A stretch of DNA of 64,000 nt from Rhodococcus xishaensis (GTDB lineage Bacteria > Actinomycetota > Actinomycetes > Mycobacteriales > Mycobacteriaceae): NCBI RefSeq assembly GCF_004011825.1, contig NZ_RKLO01000001.1:457575-521574 (forward strand), written 5' to 3'. A program made the translations under genes and the position numbers. Below, in pieces: positions 14,661-25,025 of the stretch (position 1 is the first letter of the stretch; each line of letters starts with the position of its first letter). The notes below the pieces were generated by a model. That model had not been told where the DNA came from. It saw nothing but the letters and a program-made list of their open reading frames with translations, and did no database searches.

Positions 14661-15102
14661 TAGACGAGCCCGACCGTGTCGAGGCAGAGCGGGTGGCGGG
14701 CTGCGAGGTCAGTTCGGCGATGAGCGCTTCGACCCGGGCTTTGATCTCATCGCGGATCGGCCGGACGGCTTCGATGCCCTGACCGGCGGGGTCGTCGAGT
14801 ACCCACTCGCGGTAGGACTTTCCGGGTAGAACAGGGCAAGTGTCGCCGCAGCCCATTGTGATGACGACGTCCGATGCGCGGACAGCGTCGACGGTGATGA
14901 TCTGCGGGGTCTGATCGGAGATGTCGATCCCGACCTCGGCCATTGCTGCGACCGCGGCCGGGTTCACCTGGCCGACCGGCGCACTGCCGGCCGAGCGGAC
15001 CCTGATCCGATCACCGGCCAGGTGGGTCAGGAACCCGGCTGCCATCTGGGAGCGACCGGCGTTGTGGACGCAGACGAACATCACGCTCGGGGGTGTAGAC
15101 AT
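14638..15102 (-). CDS. arsC: Arsenate reductase, LMW-phosphatase (ArsC) family
   Basis: 154-residue low-molecular-weight tyrosine-phosphatase fold protein. The P-loop CVHNAGRS has catalytic Cys11 and Arg17. MGCGDTCP carries Cys85 and Cys89, and a DDPAG general-acid motif follows. This cysteine pattern is the one seen in actinobacterial arsenate reductases; mycothiol/mycoredoxin coupling is known for Corynebacterium relatives and inferred here. The ATG at 15102 has GAAGGAG upstream, preferred over an ATG 10 codons earlier. No ArsR or arsenite pump is adjacent, so a role as general phosphatase remains possible. The C-terminal tail is Ser/Arg-rich and overlaps the neighbouring gene. Confidence 0.8.
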   Translation of the reverse strand: MSTPPSVMFVCVHNAGRSQMAAGFLTHLAGDRIRVRSAGSAPVGQVNPAAVAAMAEVGIDISDQTPQIITVDAVRASDVVITMGCGDTCPVLPGKSYREWVLDDPAGQGIEAVRPIRDEIKARVEALIAELTSQPATRSASTRSGSSITSRPVQ

Positions 15103-15713
15103 CGGTTCGGACTCCTTCACGAGCGAGGACATCTGTGAGGGCCTGACCGGAGGCTACACCGGAGCTAGCCACAACTCCGTGATAGCGAAGTAGCCCCGAA
15201 GACGACCACCATTGCCATGCAGCGGTTCAAGGCCACGGTGATCAGTCCGGCTCGATCGGCCGAGTGTGTGCCGACCTGCCTCCGGGACGTGACGCACGTC
15301 GGGGCCGTGTAGTCAAGAGGGTCACGAAACTATAACGATCAACATGAGGATTTCCTCAGGTTTGTGGACGTCCAAGCATGCACGCTGACCCGCAGAGACC
15401 CTGTCTACCGACGGGTCACTTTCGGGTGAATATGTGTCCAATGTCACTCGATACTCGCTGGTAGGAAGGGTGCCCCGGCGAAAACGTGAGGAACCCCTCA
15501 TGATTCTGTGCCAACCTCGGAGTACCCGGGTTCGCTGCTCGAAGGCGTACCCGAGAGGCGCCGCGGGTTGTCCGAGTTGTCCCGAGACGTCGATGTCTGA
15601 GACGAGACGTCGTCGATGTCCCGAGTTCTCTCTGAGAACCGCGCGTCCGCTCGGCCCAGGCCGGCCGACCATGACCATCCAGCGTTCGGGAACCAGGAGA
15701 GGACACAACTTCG
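15103..15713 (+). promoter_or_regulatory. Upstream region of fas with repeats
   Basis: 611 nt without a credible gene between divergent arsC and fas. It contains a 14-nt perfect palindrome TGAGGATTTCCTCA (15345-15358). Nearer to fas is a dense repeat patch (15568-15625) in which GAGACGTCGATGTC (15584-15597) recurs as GAGACGTCGTCGATGTC (15604-15620), flanked by TCCCGAG and GTTGTCCGAG copies. fas has AGGAGAGGA at 15695-15703. In mycobacteria the TetR-type activator FasR binds this promoter region; whether either repeat is its site here is not known. Confidence 0.4.
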
Positions 15714-18700
15714 GTGACGATCGACGACACTGCAGGAAACGGACGAACCTCGAAGGACCACAGCCGAATCGGCGCGGAGCGTCACGCGGTGCGGCCGGGC
15801 GCCCAGCGGCCGCTCGTGGACCGATTGCGCGCGGGCGAACCCTATGCGCTCGCATTCGGCGGGCAGGGCGCGCCCTGGCTCAGCGCGCTCGAGGAACTCA
15901 CCAGGGACAGCGGTCTTGAGCCCGCACTCACTGAATTGGTCAACGAGGCCGCCGCGATCCTCGAACCGGTCGCGCAGGATCTGCTCATAGTGCGCCCCGT
16001 TGGCTTCGACCCGATCGCGTGGATCCTCGAGCGGGAGCTTGCCGAGGACGACGGCGCGACCTCCGGCCCGTCCACGGCCGCGCTCACCTCGGCGGCGGTG
16101 TCGCTGCCGGGCGTGCTCCTCACCCAGCTCGCCGCGCTGCGTGCACTGGCGCAGCAGGGCCTCTCGCCGGCTGTCACCGAGCCTGTGGCCACCATCGGGC
16201 ACTCGCAGGGGCTCATCGCCGCAGCGGCCGTTCACGGTGGTGGTGCCGCGGACGGCGCACTGCTCGCGACCGCTCAGCTTCTCGGCGCCGCCGCCGGTCT
16301 CGTCGGACGCCGCCGCGGGATCATCGCAGCCGCTGACCGTTCGCCGATGCTCGCCGTTTCCAACGTCGACCCCGAACGTCTCGCTGCGATCGTCGCCGAA
16401 CTGGCCGAGGGCGTCGGTGAGGAACGCGCGGCCGTCATGGCAATCCGCAACGGGCGTCGTCGCGTCGTATTGTCCGGTCCGCCCGCGCAGCTCGCTCGCG
16501 TGCAGAAGCGCTGTGAGCAGATCGCTGCGGAAGAGACCCACGCGCGGGAGGTCAAGTCCCGTGGTGGCTCTGCGTTCTCACCCGTCTTCGAGTCGCTGTC
16601 GGTCGAGGTCGGGTTCCACCACCCGGCGCTGCAGGAGGCCGTCGAGATCGTTGGTGGCTGGGCTGCCCGCTGTGGCCTGGACGCCGATCAGGTGCGTGCG
16701 CTCGCCCAGGCCGCCCTGGTCGATCCCATCGACTGGGTAGACGCCGTGGAGGGCGCCATCGAGTCCGGCGCCGCGTGGATCCTGGACCTCGGCCCCGGCG
16801 ACCTGCTCACCCGCATGACCTCCGCGACCCTGCGCGGTCAGGGGGTGGGGATCGTCGCCGCCTCCACCCGTGGCGGCCACCGCAACCTGCTCACCCCGGG
16901 TGCCGCTCCCGAGGTGTCGCACGCCTGGGCCGAGTTCGCGCCCAAGACCATCCAGCTGCCCGATGGCCGCGTCGCGGTCGAGACCGCGTTCACCCGGCTG
17001 ACCGGCCGCTCGCCGATCCTGCTCGCAGGCATGACCCCCACGACCGTCGACCCCGCGATCGTCGCGGCCGCCGCCAACGCCGGTCACTGGGCCGAACTCG
17101 CCGGAGGAGGACAGGTCACCGAGCAGATCTTCGCCTCCCACGTCGAGGAGCTGAAGGGTCTGCTCGAGCCCGGCCGTGCCGTCCAGTTCAATTCGCTCTT
17201 CCTGGACCCGTACCTGTGGAAGCTGCAGGTCGGTGGCAAACGCCTGGTGCCGCGCGCCCGCGCGGCTGGTGCGCCGTTCGACGGCGTCGTCGTCTCCGCC
17301 GGTATCCCGGAACTCGAGGACGCGGTCTCGCTCATCGACGAACTGACCGAGGCGGGCTTCAGCTACGTCGCGTTCAAACCCGGCACCCTCGCGCAGATCC
17401 GCTCCGTGATCCGCATCGCCAACGAGGTGCCGGACTTCCCGGTCATCGTGCACATCGAGGGCGGACGCGCCGGCGGGCACCACTCGTGGGAGGACCTCGA
17501 CGACCTGCTCCTGGACACCTACGCCGAGCTGCGCACTCGCGGCAACCTCGTGCTGTGCGTCGGCGGCGGTATCGGCACTCCGCAGCGAGCTGCCGACTAC
17601 CTAACCGGAAGCTGGTCCAGCGCATACGGCTTCCCCGCGATGCCGCTCGACGGCATCCTCGTCGGCACCGCCGCGATGGCGACACTCGAGGCCACCACCT
17701 CGCCCGAGGTCAAGCAGATGCTGGCGGACACCCCCGGTACCCCGGACTGGGTCGGTGCGGGAACCGCTCAGGGCGGCATGGCTTCGAGCCGCAGCCAGCT
17801 CGGCGCCGACATCCACGAGATCGACAACACGGCGTCGCGCACGGGTCGTCTGCTCGACGAGGTCGCCGGTGACGCCGAAGCGGTCGCCGCCCGCCGCGAC
17901 GAGATCATCGCCGCGCTCGACGCGACCGCCAAGCCGTACTTCGGTGATGTCTCGTCCATGACCTATCGGCAGTGGTTGCGCCGCTACCTGGAACTAGCGG
18001 TCGGCGTCGATTCCCCTCAGGCGTTCGACTGCGGCGGCGACGTGCAGGATGCAATCGCCGACGCGACCCGCTCGGTGTGGCTGGACGTCTCGTGGCGCGA
18101 CCGCTTCGGCGAGATGCTCCAGCGTGCCGAGGCGCGCCTGCACCGCAACGACCGCGGTCCGATCCGGACGTTGTTCGCCGACCCGGCCACGCTCGAACGG
18201 CCGTTCGCCGCGCTGTGTGCGCTCGAGGCCGCGTACCCGGACTACGCAACCACTCTCCTGCACCCGGCCGACGTGCCGTTCTTCGTCGCCTTGTGCAAGA
18301 CCCCCGGCAAGCCGGTCAACTTCGTGCCCGTCGTCGACGGTGACGTGCGCCGTTGGTGGCGGTCGGATTCGCTGTGGCAGGCGCACGATGCGCGCTACCG
18401 CGCCGACCGGGTCTGCATCATCCCCGGCCCCGTCTCGGTCGCCGGCATCACCCGCGTCGACGAGCCCGTCGGCGAGCTGCTCGACCGTTTCGAGAAGGCC
18501 ACCGCCGACGAATTGGTCGCCGACGGCGCCACCCCGACCCGGGTCGCGGGGCGTCGCCACGGCGGCTTCGGGACCGGCCTTCTCGACGCCGTTCTGACGG
18601 CACCCGACGTGCTGTGGGCGGCACGTCTGACGCGAAACCCGGTCCGCCGTCTCGGTGAGGTCGCCGAATGGACGATCGAGTCCGACAACGTCGCGAGCCA

Positions 18701-21700
18701 CGACAAGACCGGTGCCCGTCTCGTCGTCGCCGACGAGGAGCATGTCGACCTCACGGTGCCGCTTGCCCTGGACAAGACCGTCGAGATCCGGATCACCGTA
18801 CCCGCCGCTGTTCGGGACGGCGGGGCGCCGGTCATCACCGCCGCCGATGCCGAGGCCTCGATGGCCGCCCTGCTCGGTGTGGCCGCCGGCCAGGAGCTAC
18901 CACAGGTCAAGAACGGTGTCGCGCACATCAACCTGGCGTGGACCCCGGACCTGACCGCAGACCACGCCGGTGTTACCGGCGTCGGCCTGCCCCAGACCCT
19001 GAGCACCAGCGGCGAGGCCGTACCCGACGTCGTCGTCGGCGCCTGCTGGCCAGCCGTGTTCGCCGTGCTCGGTGCCACGACCACCGAGTCGGGTGTGCAC
19101 GTCATCGAGGGCATGCTCGACCTGGTCCACCTCGACCACTCGGTGCGGTTGATCGGCGAACTGCCCACGGAGACCAGCATTCTCGTGGTCCGAGCCGAGG
19201 CCGGTGACGTCGTCGACACCGACATCGGCCGCGTCGTCGAGGTCTGCGTCGAGGTCGGCGCGATGCTGGGGGACGGCCTCGAAGCCCCGGCCGTCGCAAA
19301 GCTGGTGGAGCGCTTCGCCATCCGCGGCCGCACCGGCAAGGGTGAGCTGGCTGATCCGGCGCGCGCCGGCGGATCGCTCAGCCCGGACGTCTCGGAGACC
19401 CCCCGTCGCCGGCGCCGCGACCTGAGCATGATCGCGCCGCGCAACATGGCTGCGTTCGCCAGCGTCTCCGGTGACCACAACCCGATCCACACATCGGACG
19501 CCGCGTCACTGCTCGCCGGGCTCGACAGCCCGATCGTCCACGGAATGTGGCTCTCGGCCGCGGCCCAACAAGCCGTCGCCGCCACCGACGCCGACGCAGC
19601 GGTGCCGGCCCGCCGCCTGACCGCGTGGACCGCGCGCTTCCTCGGCATGGTCCGCCCCGGCGCCGAGATCGACGTCCGCATCGAACGTGTCGCCACCGAT
19701 CACGGTGACGAGATCGTCGAGGTCGGCTGCCGTGTCGAGGGCGATCTGGTGATGGTCGCGACCGGCCGCGTCGCCGCCCCGAAGACCGTGTACGCCTTTC
19801 CCGGTCAGGGGATCCAGCGTTCGGGCATGGGCCTCGACGCCCGCGCCCGCAGCAAGGCCGCCCGCGAGGTCTGGGAGCGGGCCGACAAGCACACCCGTGC
19901 GGCCCTCGGCTTCTCGATCCTCACCGTCGTCCGCGACAACCCGACCGCGGTCAAGGCGCGAGGCGTCGAGCATCGTCACCCGGACGGTGTGCTGCACCTG
20001 ACCCAGTTCACCCAGGTCGCGATGGCGACCCTCGGCGTCGCGCAGGTTGCCGAACTCCGCGAGGCCGGCGCCTACGTCGAGGATTCGTACCTGGCCGGTC
20101 ACTCGGTCGGCGAGTACAACGCCCTCGCCGCGGTTGCCGGAGTGCTGCCGCTCGAGGCGCTGCTCGAGGTGGTGTTCCAGCGCGGCTCGGCAATGCACGA
20201 GCTGGTGCCCCGCGACGCTGCCGGTCGTAGCGACTACCGCATGGCCGCGATCCGCCCGTCGCAGATCGGTGTCACCGATGACCAGCTCCAGGCGTTCATA
20301 CGCGAAGTCGGGGCCCGTGCCGGCGAGTTTCTGCAGATCGTGAACCTGAACCTCAAAGGTTCGCAGTACGCGATCGCCGGAACGGTCAAGGGCCTCGAGG
20401 CGCTCGAGCGCGAGATCGGGATCCGCCGTGAGGCTTTCGGCGGCAAGCGTGCGTTCGTCATGGTGCCTGGCATCGACGTGCCGTTCCACTCGACGGTGCT
20501 ACGCGACGGCGTCGACGACTTCCGAGCCAAGCTCGACGAGCTGCTGCCGCAGGAGATCGACCCGTCGCTGCTGATCGGCCGCTACATCCCGAATCTGGTC
20601 CCGAAGCTGTTCAACCTGGGCCGCGACTTCGTCGAGGAGATCGTCGACCTGGTGCCGTCGAAGCCGTTGCAAGCGGTGCTCGCCGATTTCGACGGCTGGG
20701 CCGAGCGCCCGGTCCAGCTGACCCGTGTGCTGCTCATCGAACTGCTCGCGTGGCAGTTCGCGAGCCCGGTCCGCTGGATCGAGACGCAGGACCTGCTGTT
20801 CACCGACGTTGCCGACGGCGGTCTGGGCGTCGAACGTTTCGTCGAGATCGGCCTGGGTGCGACCCCGACCGTCGCGAACCTGGCATCGCAGACGATCAAG
20901 CTGCCCGAGCACACGGACACCAAGGTCGAGGTGCTCAACATCGAGCGCGAGGCGTCGATCGTCTACAGCACCGACGTCGATCCGGCTCCGGCCGAGCACG
21001 AGCCGGCCGACGAGCCCGAAGCCCCAGCCGAAGCCCCAGTCGCAGCCGCGCCAGCGGCGCCCGCCCCCACAGCGGCCCCGGCTGCACCGGCCGGCGGACC
21101 GCGCCCGGACGACATCGCGTTCAAAGCCGCCGACGCAACCAAGGTGCTCATCGCGCTGTGGACCAAGCTGCGTCCGGACCAGATTGGGCCCGCCGACACG
21201 ATCGAGGCCCTGTGCGATGGTGTGTCCTCGCGCCGCAACCAGTTGCTCGTCGACCTCGGTTCCGAGCTCTCGCTCGGCGCGATCGACGGTGCCGCCGACG
21301 CCGACATGGGCTCGCTCTCCGTGACCGTCGACCGTCTGGCCCGCACCTACAAGCCGTTCGGCCCGGTCCTGGCCGACTCCATAGGCGATCATCTGCGTCG
21401 GGTGCTCGGACCGTCGGGCCGGCGTCCCGCGGCGATCGCCGATCGCGTCAAGAAGGTCTGGGAACTCGGCGACGGCTGGGTTCACCACGTGACCGCGGAG
21501 GTCGCGCTCGGAACGCGTGACGGCTCCAGCGTCCGCGGTGGCGAGATGGGTGGTCTGCACGACGGCGCGCTTGTCGACGGTGCCGCCGTCGACACGCTCG
21601 TCGACACCGCCGTCCAGTCCGTCGCGAGTCGTCGCGGCGTCGCGGTTTCCATGCCCGCCGCTGCCGGTGGCGGGGGAGGAACCGTTGACGCGGCCGCGCT

Positions 21701-24700
21701 CGGAGAATTCACCGAGCACATCACCGGCCGGAACGGCGTACTGGCCTCGGCCGCTCGCCTGGTCCTCGAGCAGCTCGGGTTCAGCGAGCCTGCGACCGCC
21801 GTCGCGGCCGAAGACTCCGCGCTCGTCGACCTCGTGTCGGCGGAGCTGGGCTCCGACTGGCCGCGCCTGGTCGCGCCGGTGTTCGACGCGGCGAAGGCGG
21901 TCCTGATCGACGACCGCTGGGCCACGGCCCGAGAGGACCTGGCGCGCGCCTGGACCGGCGAAATCGATCTGACCGTCGAGCATCTCGACGGTGCCGGTGC
22001 CGCAGTGGCTGCGCACGCCAAGTGGTGGCAGCAGCGTGCTCGCAAGTCCGGACGCACGACGCTGGGCGAGGTCTACGGCCGCATCGCACAGGTCGCGGTT
22101 GCTCCGACCGAGGAGATGGGACAGTACAGCGGTGAGATCGCCGTCGTCACCGGCGCCAGCAAGGGCTCGATCGCCGCGTCCGTCGCGGCCAAGCTGCTCG
22201 GCGGCGGTGCGACGGTCGTCGTGACCACTTCGCGTCTCGACAGCGAACGCCTCGGTTTCTACCGCACGCTCTACAGCCGCAGTGCCCGCGCCGGCGCGGC
22301 CCTGTGGGTGGTGCCCGCGAACATGGCGTCCTACACCGACGTCGACGCGCTGGTCGAGTGGATCGGCGACGCCCAGACCGAGACCGCAGGCGGCGCCAGC
22401 AAACTCGTCAAGGAGCCGATGACCCCGACGATGCTGTTCCCGTTCGCCGCACCGCGGGTGGCCGGCGAACTGTCCGACGCGGGTTCGCGCGCCGAGATGG
22501 AGATGCGGGTATTGCTGTGGTCGGTGGAGCGACTGATCGGCGGCCTGTCGCAGATCGGCCACGATCGGGACGTCGACACCCACCTCCACGTCGTGCTGCC
22601 CGGATCCCCGAACCGTGGCCTGTTCGGCGGTGACGGTGCGTACGGCGAGTCGAAGGCCGCGCTCGACGCGATCGTCGGTCGATGGTCGGCCGAGCGCACG
22701 TGGGCCGAGCGGGTCACCCTGGTGCACGCGCTGATCGGGTGGGTGCGCGGCACCGGACTGATGGGCGCGAACGACCCGATGGTCGAGACCGTCGAGGCCA
22801 GGGGCGTGCGCACCTGGTCGACCGACGAGATGGCCGCCGAACTGCTGCGCTCGTGTACGGCGGACGTCAGGCGCGCCGCCGCGAACGCACCGCGACAGGT
22901 CGATCTCACCGGCGGGCTCGCCGAGGCCGATCTGGACCTGGCCGCGCTGGCGAAGGAGGTCGCAGAGGCGGCCGAGAGTGCCGGTGAGGCACACGACCGT
23001 GCCGGTGTGGACGCGAACTCCATTGCCGCCCTTCCTGCTCCGCCGCGGATCCTCGACGAGCCGGCCGCGCCCTCGTGGCCGCAGCTGGACGTCGATCCGG
23101 CGGACCTGGTCGTCATCGTCGGCGCCGGCGAACTCGGGCCGTACGGCTCCGCGCGGACGCGATTCGAGATGGAGGTCGACGAGCAGCTGTCAGCCGCGGG
23201 GGTGCTCGAGCTCGCGTGGGCAACGGGCTTGGTGGCGTGGGAGAACGATCCCGAGCCGGGCTGGTACGACGTCGCCTCCGGTGAACTCGTGCCGGAGGAG
23301 GAGATCGCCGAGCGCTACCACGATGCCGTTGTCGAGCGCTGCGGCATCCGCACCTACGACGACGACGGTGCGATGGTTGACAACGCCGCGCCGCTGCTGA
23401 CGTCGGTGTTCATCGACAAGGATCTGTCGTTCGTCGTCGGCTCGGAGGCAGAGGCCCGCGCGTTCGTCGACGCGGACCCGGAGAACACCGCCGCCAAGGC
23501 CGATCCGGACAGTGGCGACTGGACCGTCACCCGGAAGGCCGGCACCGAGATCCGCGTGCCGCGCAAGCTGAAGCTCACCCGCACAGTAGGCGGGCAGATC
23601 CCGACCGGGTTCGACGTCACCAAGTGGGGCATCCCCGCCGACATGGCGGGATCCGTGGACCGGGTGGGCCTCTGGAACATCGTCACCACGGTCGATGCTT
23701 TCCTCTCCGGTGGTTTCACCCCGTCCGAACTGCTGCGTTGGGTGCACCCGGCCTTCGTTGCGAACACGCAGGGCACCGGCATGGGTGGCATGAGCTCGAT
23801 GCGGTCGCTGTACATCAACACGCTGCTCGGCGAGTCCCGGGCGAACGACATCCTGCAGGAGGCGCTGCCGAACGTCATTGCGGCGCACGTCGTCCAGTCG
23901 TACGTCGGAGGCTACGGCGCGATGGTGCATCCGGTCGCAGCATGTGCCACGGCCGCTGTCTCGGTCGAGGAGGCCGTCGACAAGATCAAGCTCGGCAAGG
24001 CCAAGCTGGTCGTCTCCGGCGGTTTCGACGACCTGGGCATCGAGGGCATCGTCGGCTTCGGCGACATGTCCGCAACGGCCGACTCGGACGAGATGGCGGC
24101 CCGCGGGATCGACCCCAAGCGCTTCTCGCGAGCCAACGACCGTCGTCGCGGCGGCTTCGTCGAGTCGGCCGGTGGCGGCACGATCCTGCTGGCGCGCGGT
24201 GACCTGGCTCTCGAGATGGGTCTGCCGGTGCTCGGTGTGGTCGCGTGGGCGGGCTCGTTCGCCGACGGTTTGCACACCTCGATCCCGGCCCCCGGCATCG
24301 GCGCCCTCGGCGCTGGGCGCGGTGGCCAGAGTTCGCAGCTCGCGTCGTCGCTAGGCGCGCTCGGAGTCACCGCCGACGACATCTCGGTGGTCTCCAAGCA
24401 CGACACCTCGACCGCGGCGAATGATCCGAACGAGGCCGAACTGCACGAGCGGCTGGCCGAGGCCCTGGGCCGTAGCGAAGGCGCCCCGCTGTTCGTGATC
24501 TCCCAGAAGACGCTCACCGGCCACGCCAAGGGCGGCGCCGCGGCGTTCCAGCTGATCGGCCTGTGCCAGGTCCTGGGTCAGGCCGTCGTCCCGCCGAACC
24601 GCAGCCTCGACTGCGTCGACGACAAGATGGCCGAGTACCCGCATCTCGTGTGGCCGCGTACACCGCTGCGACTCGGGGACCGGTTCTCGCTCAAGGCCGG

Positions 24701-25025
24701 TCTACTGACCAGCCTCGGCTTCGGTCACGTGTCGGGTCTGATCGCGGTGGTGCACCCGCAGGCCTTCGTCGAGTCCATCCCGGCAGATCAGCGCGAGGCG
24801 TACCGTGCCCGGGCGCAGCAGCGCACGATCGATGGGCAGCGTCGTCTCGCTGCGGCGATGTGCGGTGGCGAGAGCCTGTACGAGCGTCCTGCGGACCGTC
24901 GCTTCGGCGGCGATGCGGTGCCGAGCGAGGCGGCTCGCCAGCTCGAAGCTGACATGCTCCTCACCGAGGAGGCCCGCCTGGGCGCCGATCACGTGTACCG
25001 CACCGGTAAGCCGGGGTGCCATTAG
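15714..25025 (+). CDS. fas: Type I fatty acid synthase (FAS-I)
   Basis: 3103-residue multienzyme making C16-C26 acyl-CoA de novo, precursors for phospholipids and mycolic acids. Domain order, left to right: acetyltransferase (GHSQG, Ser164), enoyl reductase (GMTPTTVDP, from residue 440), dehydratase hot-dog (SGDHNPIH, His1255), malonyl/palmitoyl transferase (GHSVGEYNA, Ser1464), an Ala/Pro/Glu linker, acyl carrier protein (DLGSELSLG, Ser1850 as phosphopantetheine site), ketoreductase (VVTGASKGSIA, from residue 2144), ketosynthase (VAACATAAVS, Cys2744; then SKHDTSTAANDPNE and LTGHAKGG). Length and order match the mycobacterial single-chain FAS-I. Start GTG at 15714. acpS begins at the very next base after its stop. 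Confidence 0.98.
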   Translation: MTIDDTAGNGRTSKDHSRIGAERHAVRPGAQRPLVDRLRAGEPYALAFGGQGAPWLSALEELTRDSGLEPALTELVNEAAAILEPVAQDLLIVRPVGFDPIAWILERELAEDDGATSGPSTAALTSAAVSLPGVLLTQLAALRALAQQGLSPAVTEPVATIGHSQGLIAAAAVHGGGAADGALLATAQLLGAAAGLVGRRRGIIAAADRSPMLAVSNVDPERLAAIVAELAEGVGEERAAVMAIRNGRRRVVLSGPPAQLARVQKRCEQIAAEETHAREVKSRGGSAFSPVFESLSVEVGFHHPALQEAVEIVGGWAARCGLDADQVRALAQAALVDPIDWVDAVEGAIESGAAWILDLGPGDLLTRMTSATLRGQGVGIVAASTRGGHRNLLTPGAAPEVSHAWAEFAPKTIQLPDGRVAVETAFTRLTGRSPILLAGMTPTTVDPAIVAAAANAGHWAELAGGGQVTEQIFASHVEELKGLLEPGRAVQFNSLFLDPYLWKLQVGGKRLVPRARAAGAPFDGVVVSAGIPELEDAVSLIDELTEAGFSYVAFKPGTLAQIRSVIRIANEVPDFPVIVHIEGGRAGGHHSWEDLDDLLLDTYAELRTRGNLVLCVGGGIGTPQRAADYLTGSWSSAYGFPAMPLDGILVGTAAMATLEATTSPEVKQMLADTPGTPDWVGAGTAQGGMASSRSQLGADIHEIDNTASRTGRLLDEVAGDAEAVAARRDEIIAALDATAKPYFGDVSSMTYRQWLRRYLELAVGVDSPQAFDCGGDVQDAIADATRSVWLDVSWRDRFGEMLQRAEARLHRNDRGPIRTLFADPATLERPFAALCALEAAYPDYATTLLHPADVPFFVALCKTPGKPVNFVPVVDGDVRRWWRSDSLWQAHDARYRADRVCIIPGPVSVAGITRVDEPVGELLDRFEKATADELVADGATPTRVAGRRHGGFGTGLLDAVLTAPDVLWAARLTRNPVRRLGEVAEWTIESDNVASHDKTGARLVVADEEHVDLTVPLALDKTVEIRITVPAAVRDGGAPVITAADAEASMAALLGVAAGQELPQVKNGVAHINLAWTPDLTADHAGVTGVGLPQTLSTSGEAVPDVVVGACWPAVFAVLGATTTESGVHVIEGMLDLVHLDHSVRLIGELPTETSILVVRAEAGDVVDTDIGRVVEVCVEVGAMLGDGLEAPAVAKLVERFAIRGRTGKGELADPARAGGSLSPDVSETPRRRRRDLSMIAPRNMAAFASVSGDHNPIHTSDAASLLAGLDSPIVHGMWLSAAAQQAVAATDADAAVPARRLTAWTARFLGMVRPGAEIDVRIERVATDHGDEIVEVGCRVEGDLVMVATGRVAAPKTVYAFPGQGIQRSGMGLDARARSKAAREVWERADKHTRAALGFSILTVVRDNPTAVKARGVEHRHPDGVLHLTQFTQVAMATLGVAQVAELREAGAYVEDSYLAGHSVGEYNALAAVAGVLPLEALLEVVFQRGSAMHELVPRDAAGRSDYRMAAIRPSQIGVTDDQLQAFIREVGARAGEFLQIVNLNLKGSQYAIAGTVKGLEALEREIGIRREAFGGKRAFVMVPGIDVPFHSTVLRDGVDDFRAKLDELLPQEIDPSLLIGRYIPNLVPKLFNLGRDFVEEIVDLVPSKPLQAVLADFDGWAERPVQLTRVLLIELLAWQFASPVRWIETQDLLFTDVADGGLGVERFVEIGLGATPTVANLASQTIKLPEHTDTKVEVLNIEREASIVYSTDVDPAPAEHEPADEPEAPAEAPVAAAPAAPAPTAAPAAPAGGPRPDDIAFKAADATKVLIALWTKLRPDQIGPADTIEALCDGVSSRRNQLLVDLGSELSLGAIDGAADADMGSLSVTVDRLARTYKPFGPVLADSIGDHLRRVLGPSGRRPAAIADRVKKVWELGDGWVHHVTAEVALGTRDGSSVRGGEMGGLHDGALVDGAAVDTLVDTAVQSVASRRGVAVSMPAAAGGGGGTVDAAALGEFTEHITGRNGVLASAARLVLEQLGFSEPATAVAAEDSALVDLVSAELGSDWPRLVAPVFDAAKAVLIDDRWATAREDLARAWTGEIDLTVEHLDGAGAAVAAHAKWWQQRARKSGRTTLGEVYGRIAQVAVAPTEEMGQYSGEIAVVTGASKGSIAASVAAKLLGGGATVVVTTSRLDSERLGFYRTLYSRSARAGAALWVVPANMASYTDVDALVEWIGDAQTETAGGASKLVKEPMTPTMLFPFAAPRVAGELSDAGSRAEMEMRVLLWSVERLIGGLSQIGHDRDVDTHLHVVLPGSPNRGLFGGDGAYGESKAALDAIVGRWSAERTWAERVTLVHALIGWVRGTGLMGANDPMVETVEARGVRTWSTDEMAAELLRSCTADVRRAAANAPRQVDLTGGLAEADLDLAALAKEVAEAAESAGEAHDRAGVDANSIAALPAPPRILDEPAAPSWPQLDVDPADLVVIVGAGELGPYGSARTRFEMEVDEQLSAAGVLELAWATGLVAWENDPEPGWYDVASGELVPEEEIAERYHDAVVERCGIRTYDDDGAMVDNAAPLLTSVFIDKDLSFVVGSEAEARAFVDADPENTAAKADPDSGDWTVTRKAGTEIRVPRKLKLTRTVGGQIPTGFDVTKWGIPADMAGSVDRVGLWNIVTTVDAFLSGGFTPSELLRWVHPAFVANTQGTGMGGMSSMRSLYINTLLGESRANDILQEALPNVIAAHVVQSYVGGYGAMVHPVAACATAAVSVEEAVDKIKLGKAKLVVSGGFDDLGIEGIVGFGDMSATADSDEMAARGIDPKRFSRANDRRRGGFVESAGGGTILLARGDLALEMGLPVLGVVAWAGSFADGLHTSIPAPGIGALGAGRGGQSSQLASSLGALGVTADDISVVSKHDTSTAANDPNEAELHERLAEALGRSEGAPLFVISQKTLTGHAKGGAAAFQLIGLCQVLGQAVVPPNRSLDCVDDKMAEYPHLVWPRTPLRLGDRFSLKAGLLTSLGFGHVSGLIAVVHPQAFVESIPADQREAYRARAQQRTIDGQRRLAAAMCGGESLYERPADRRFGGDAVPSEAARQLEADMLLTEEARLGADHVYRTGKPGCH

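Noticed and set aside
15322-15855. Minus-strand frames upstream of fas
   Set aside because: Arg/Pro/Ser-rich with no start context. The region is better explained as the fas control region and arsC upstream DNA.
20499-22994. Long minus-strand open frame (831 codons) inside fas
   Set aside because: It is antisense to the ketoacyl/ACP/KR part of fas, has no domain-like sequence, and arises from GC-rich third positions. The same holds for other long antisense frames at 4375-6171, 50743-52773 and 60309-62072.
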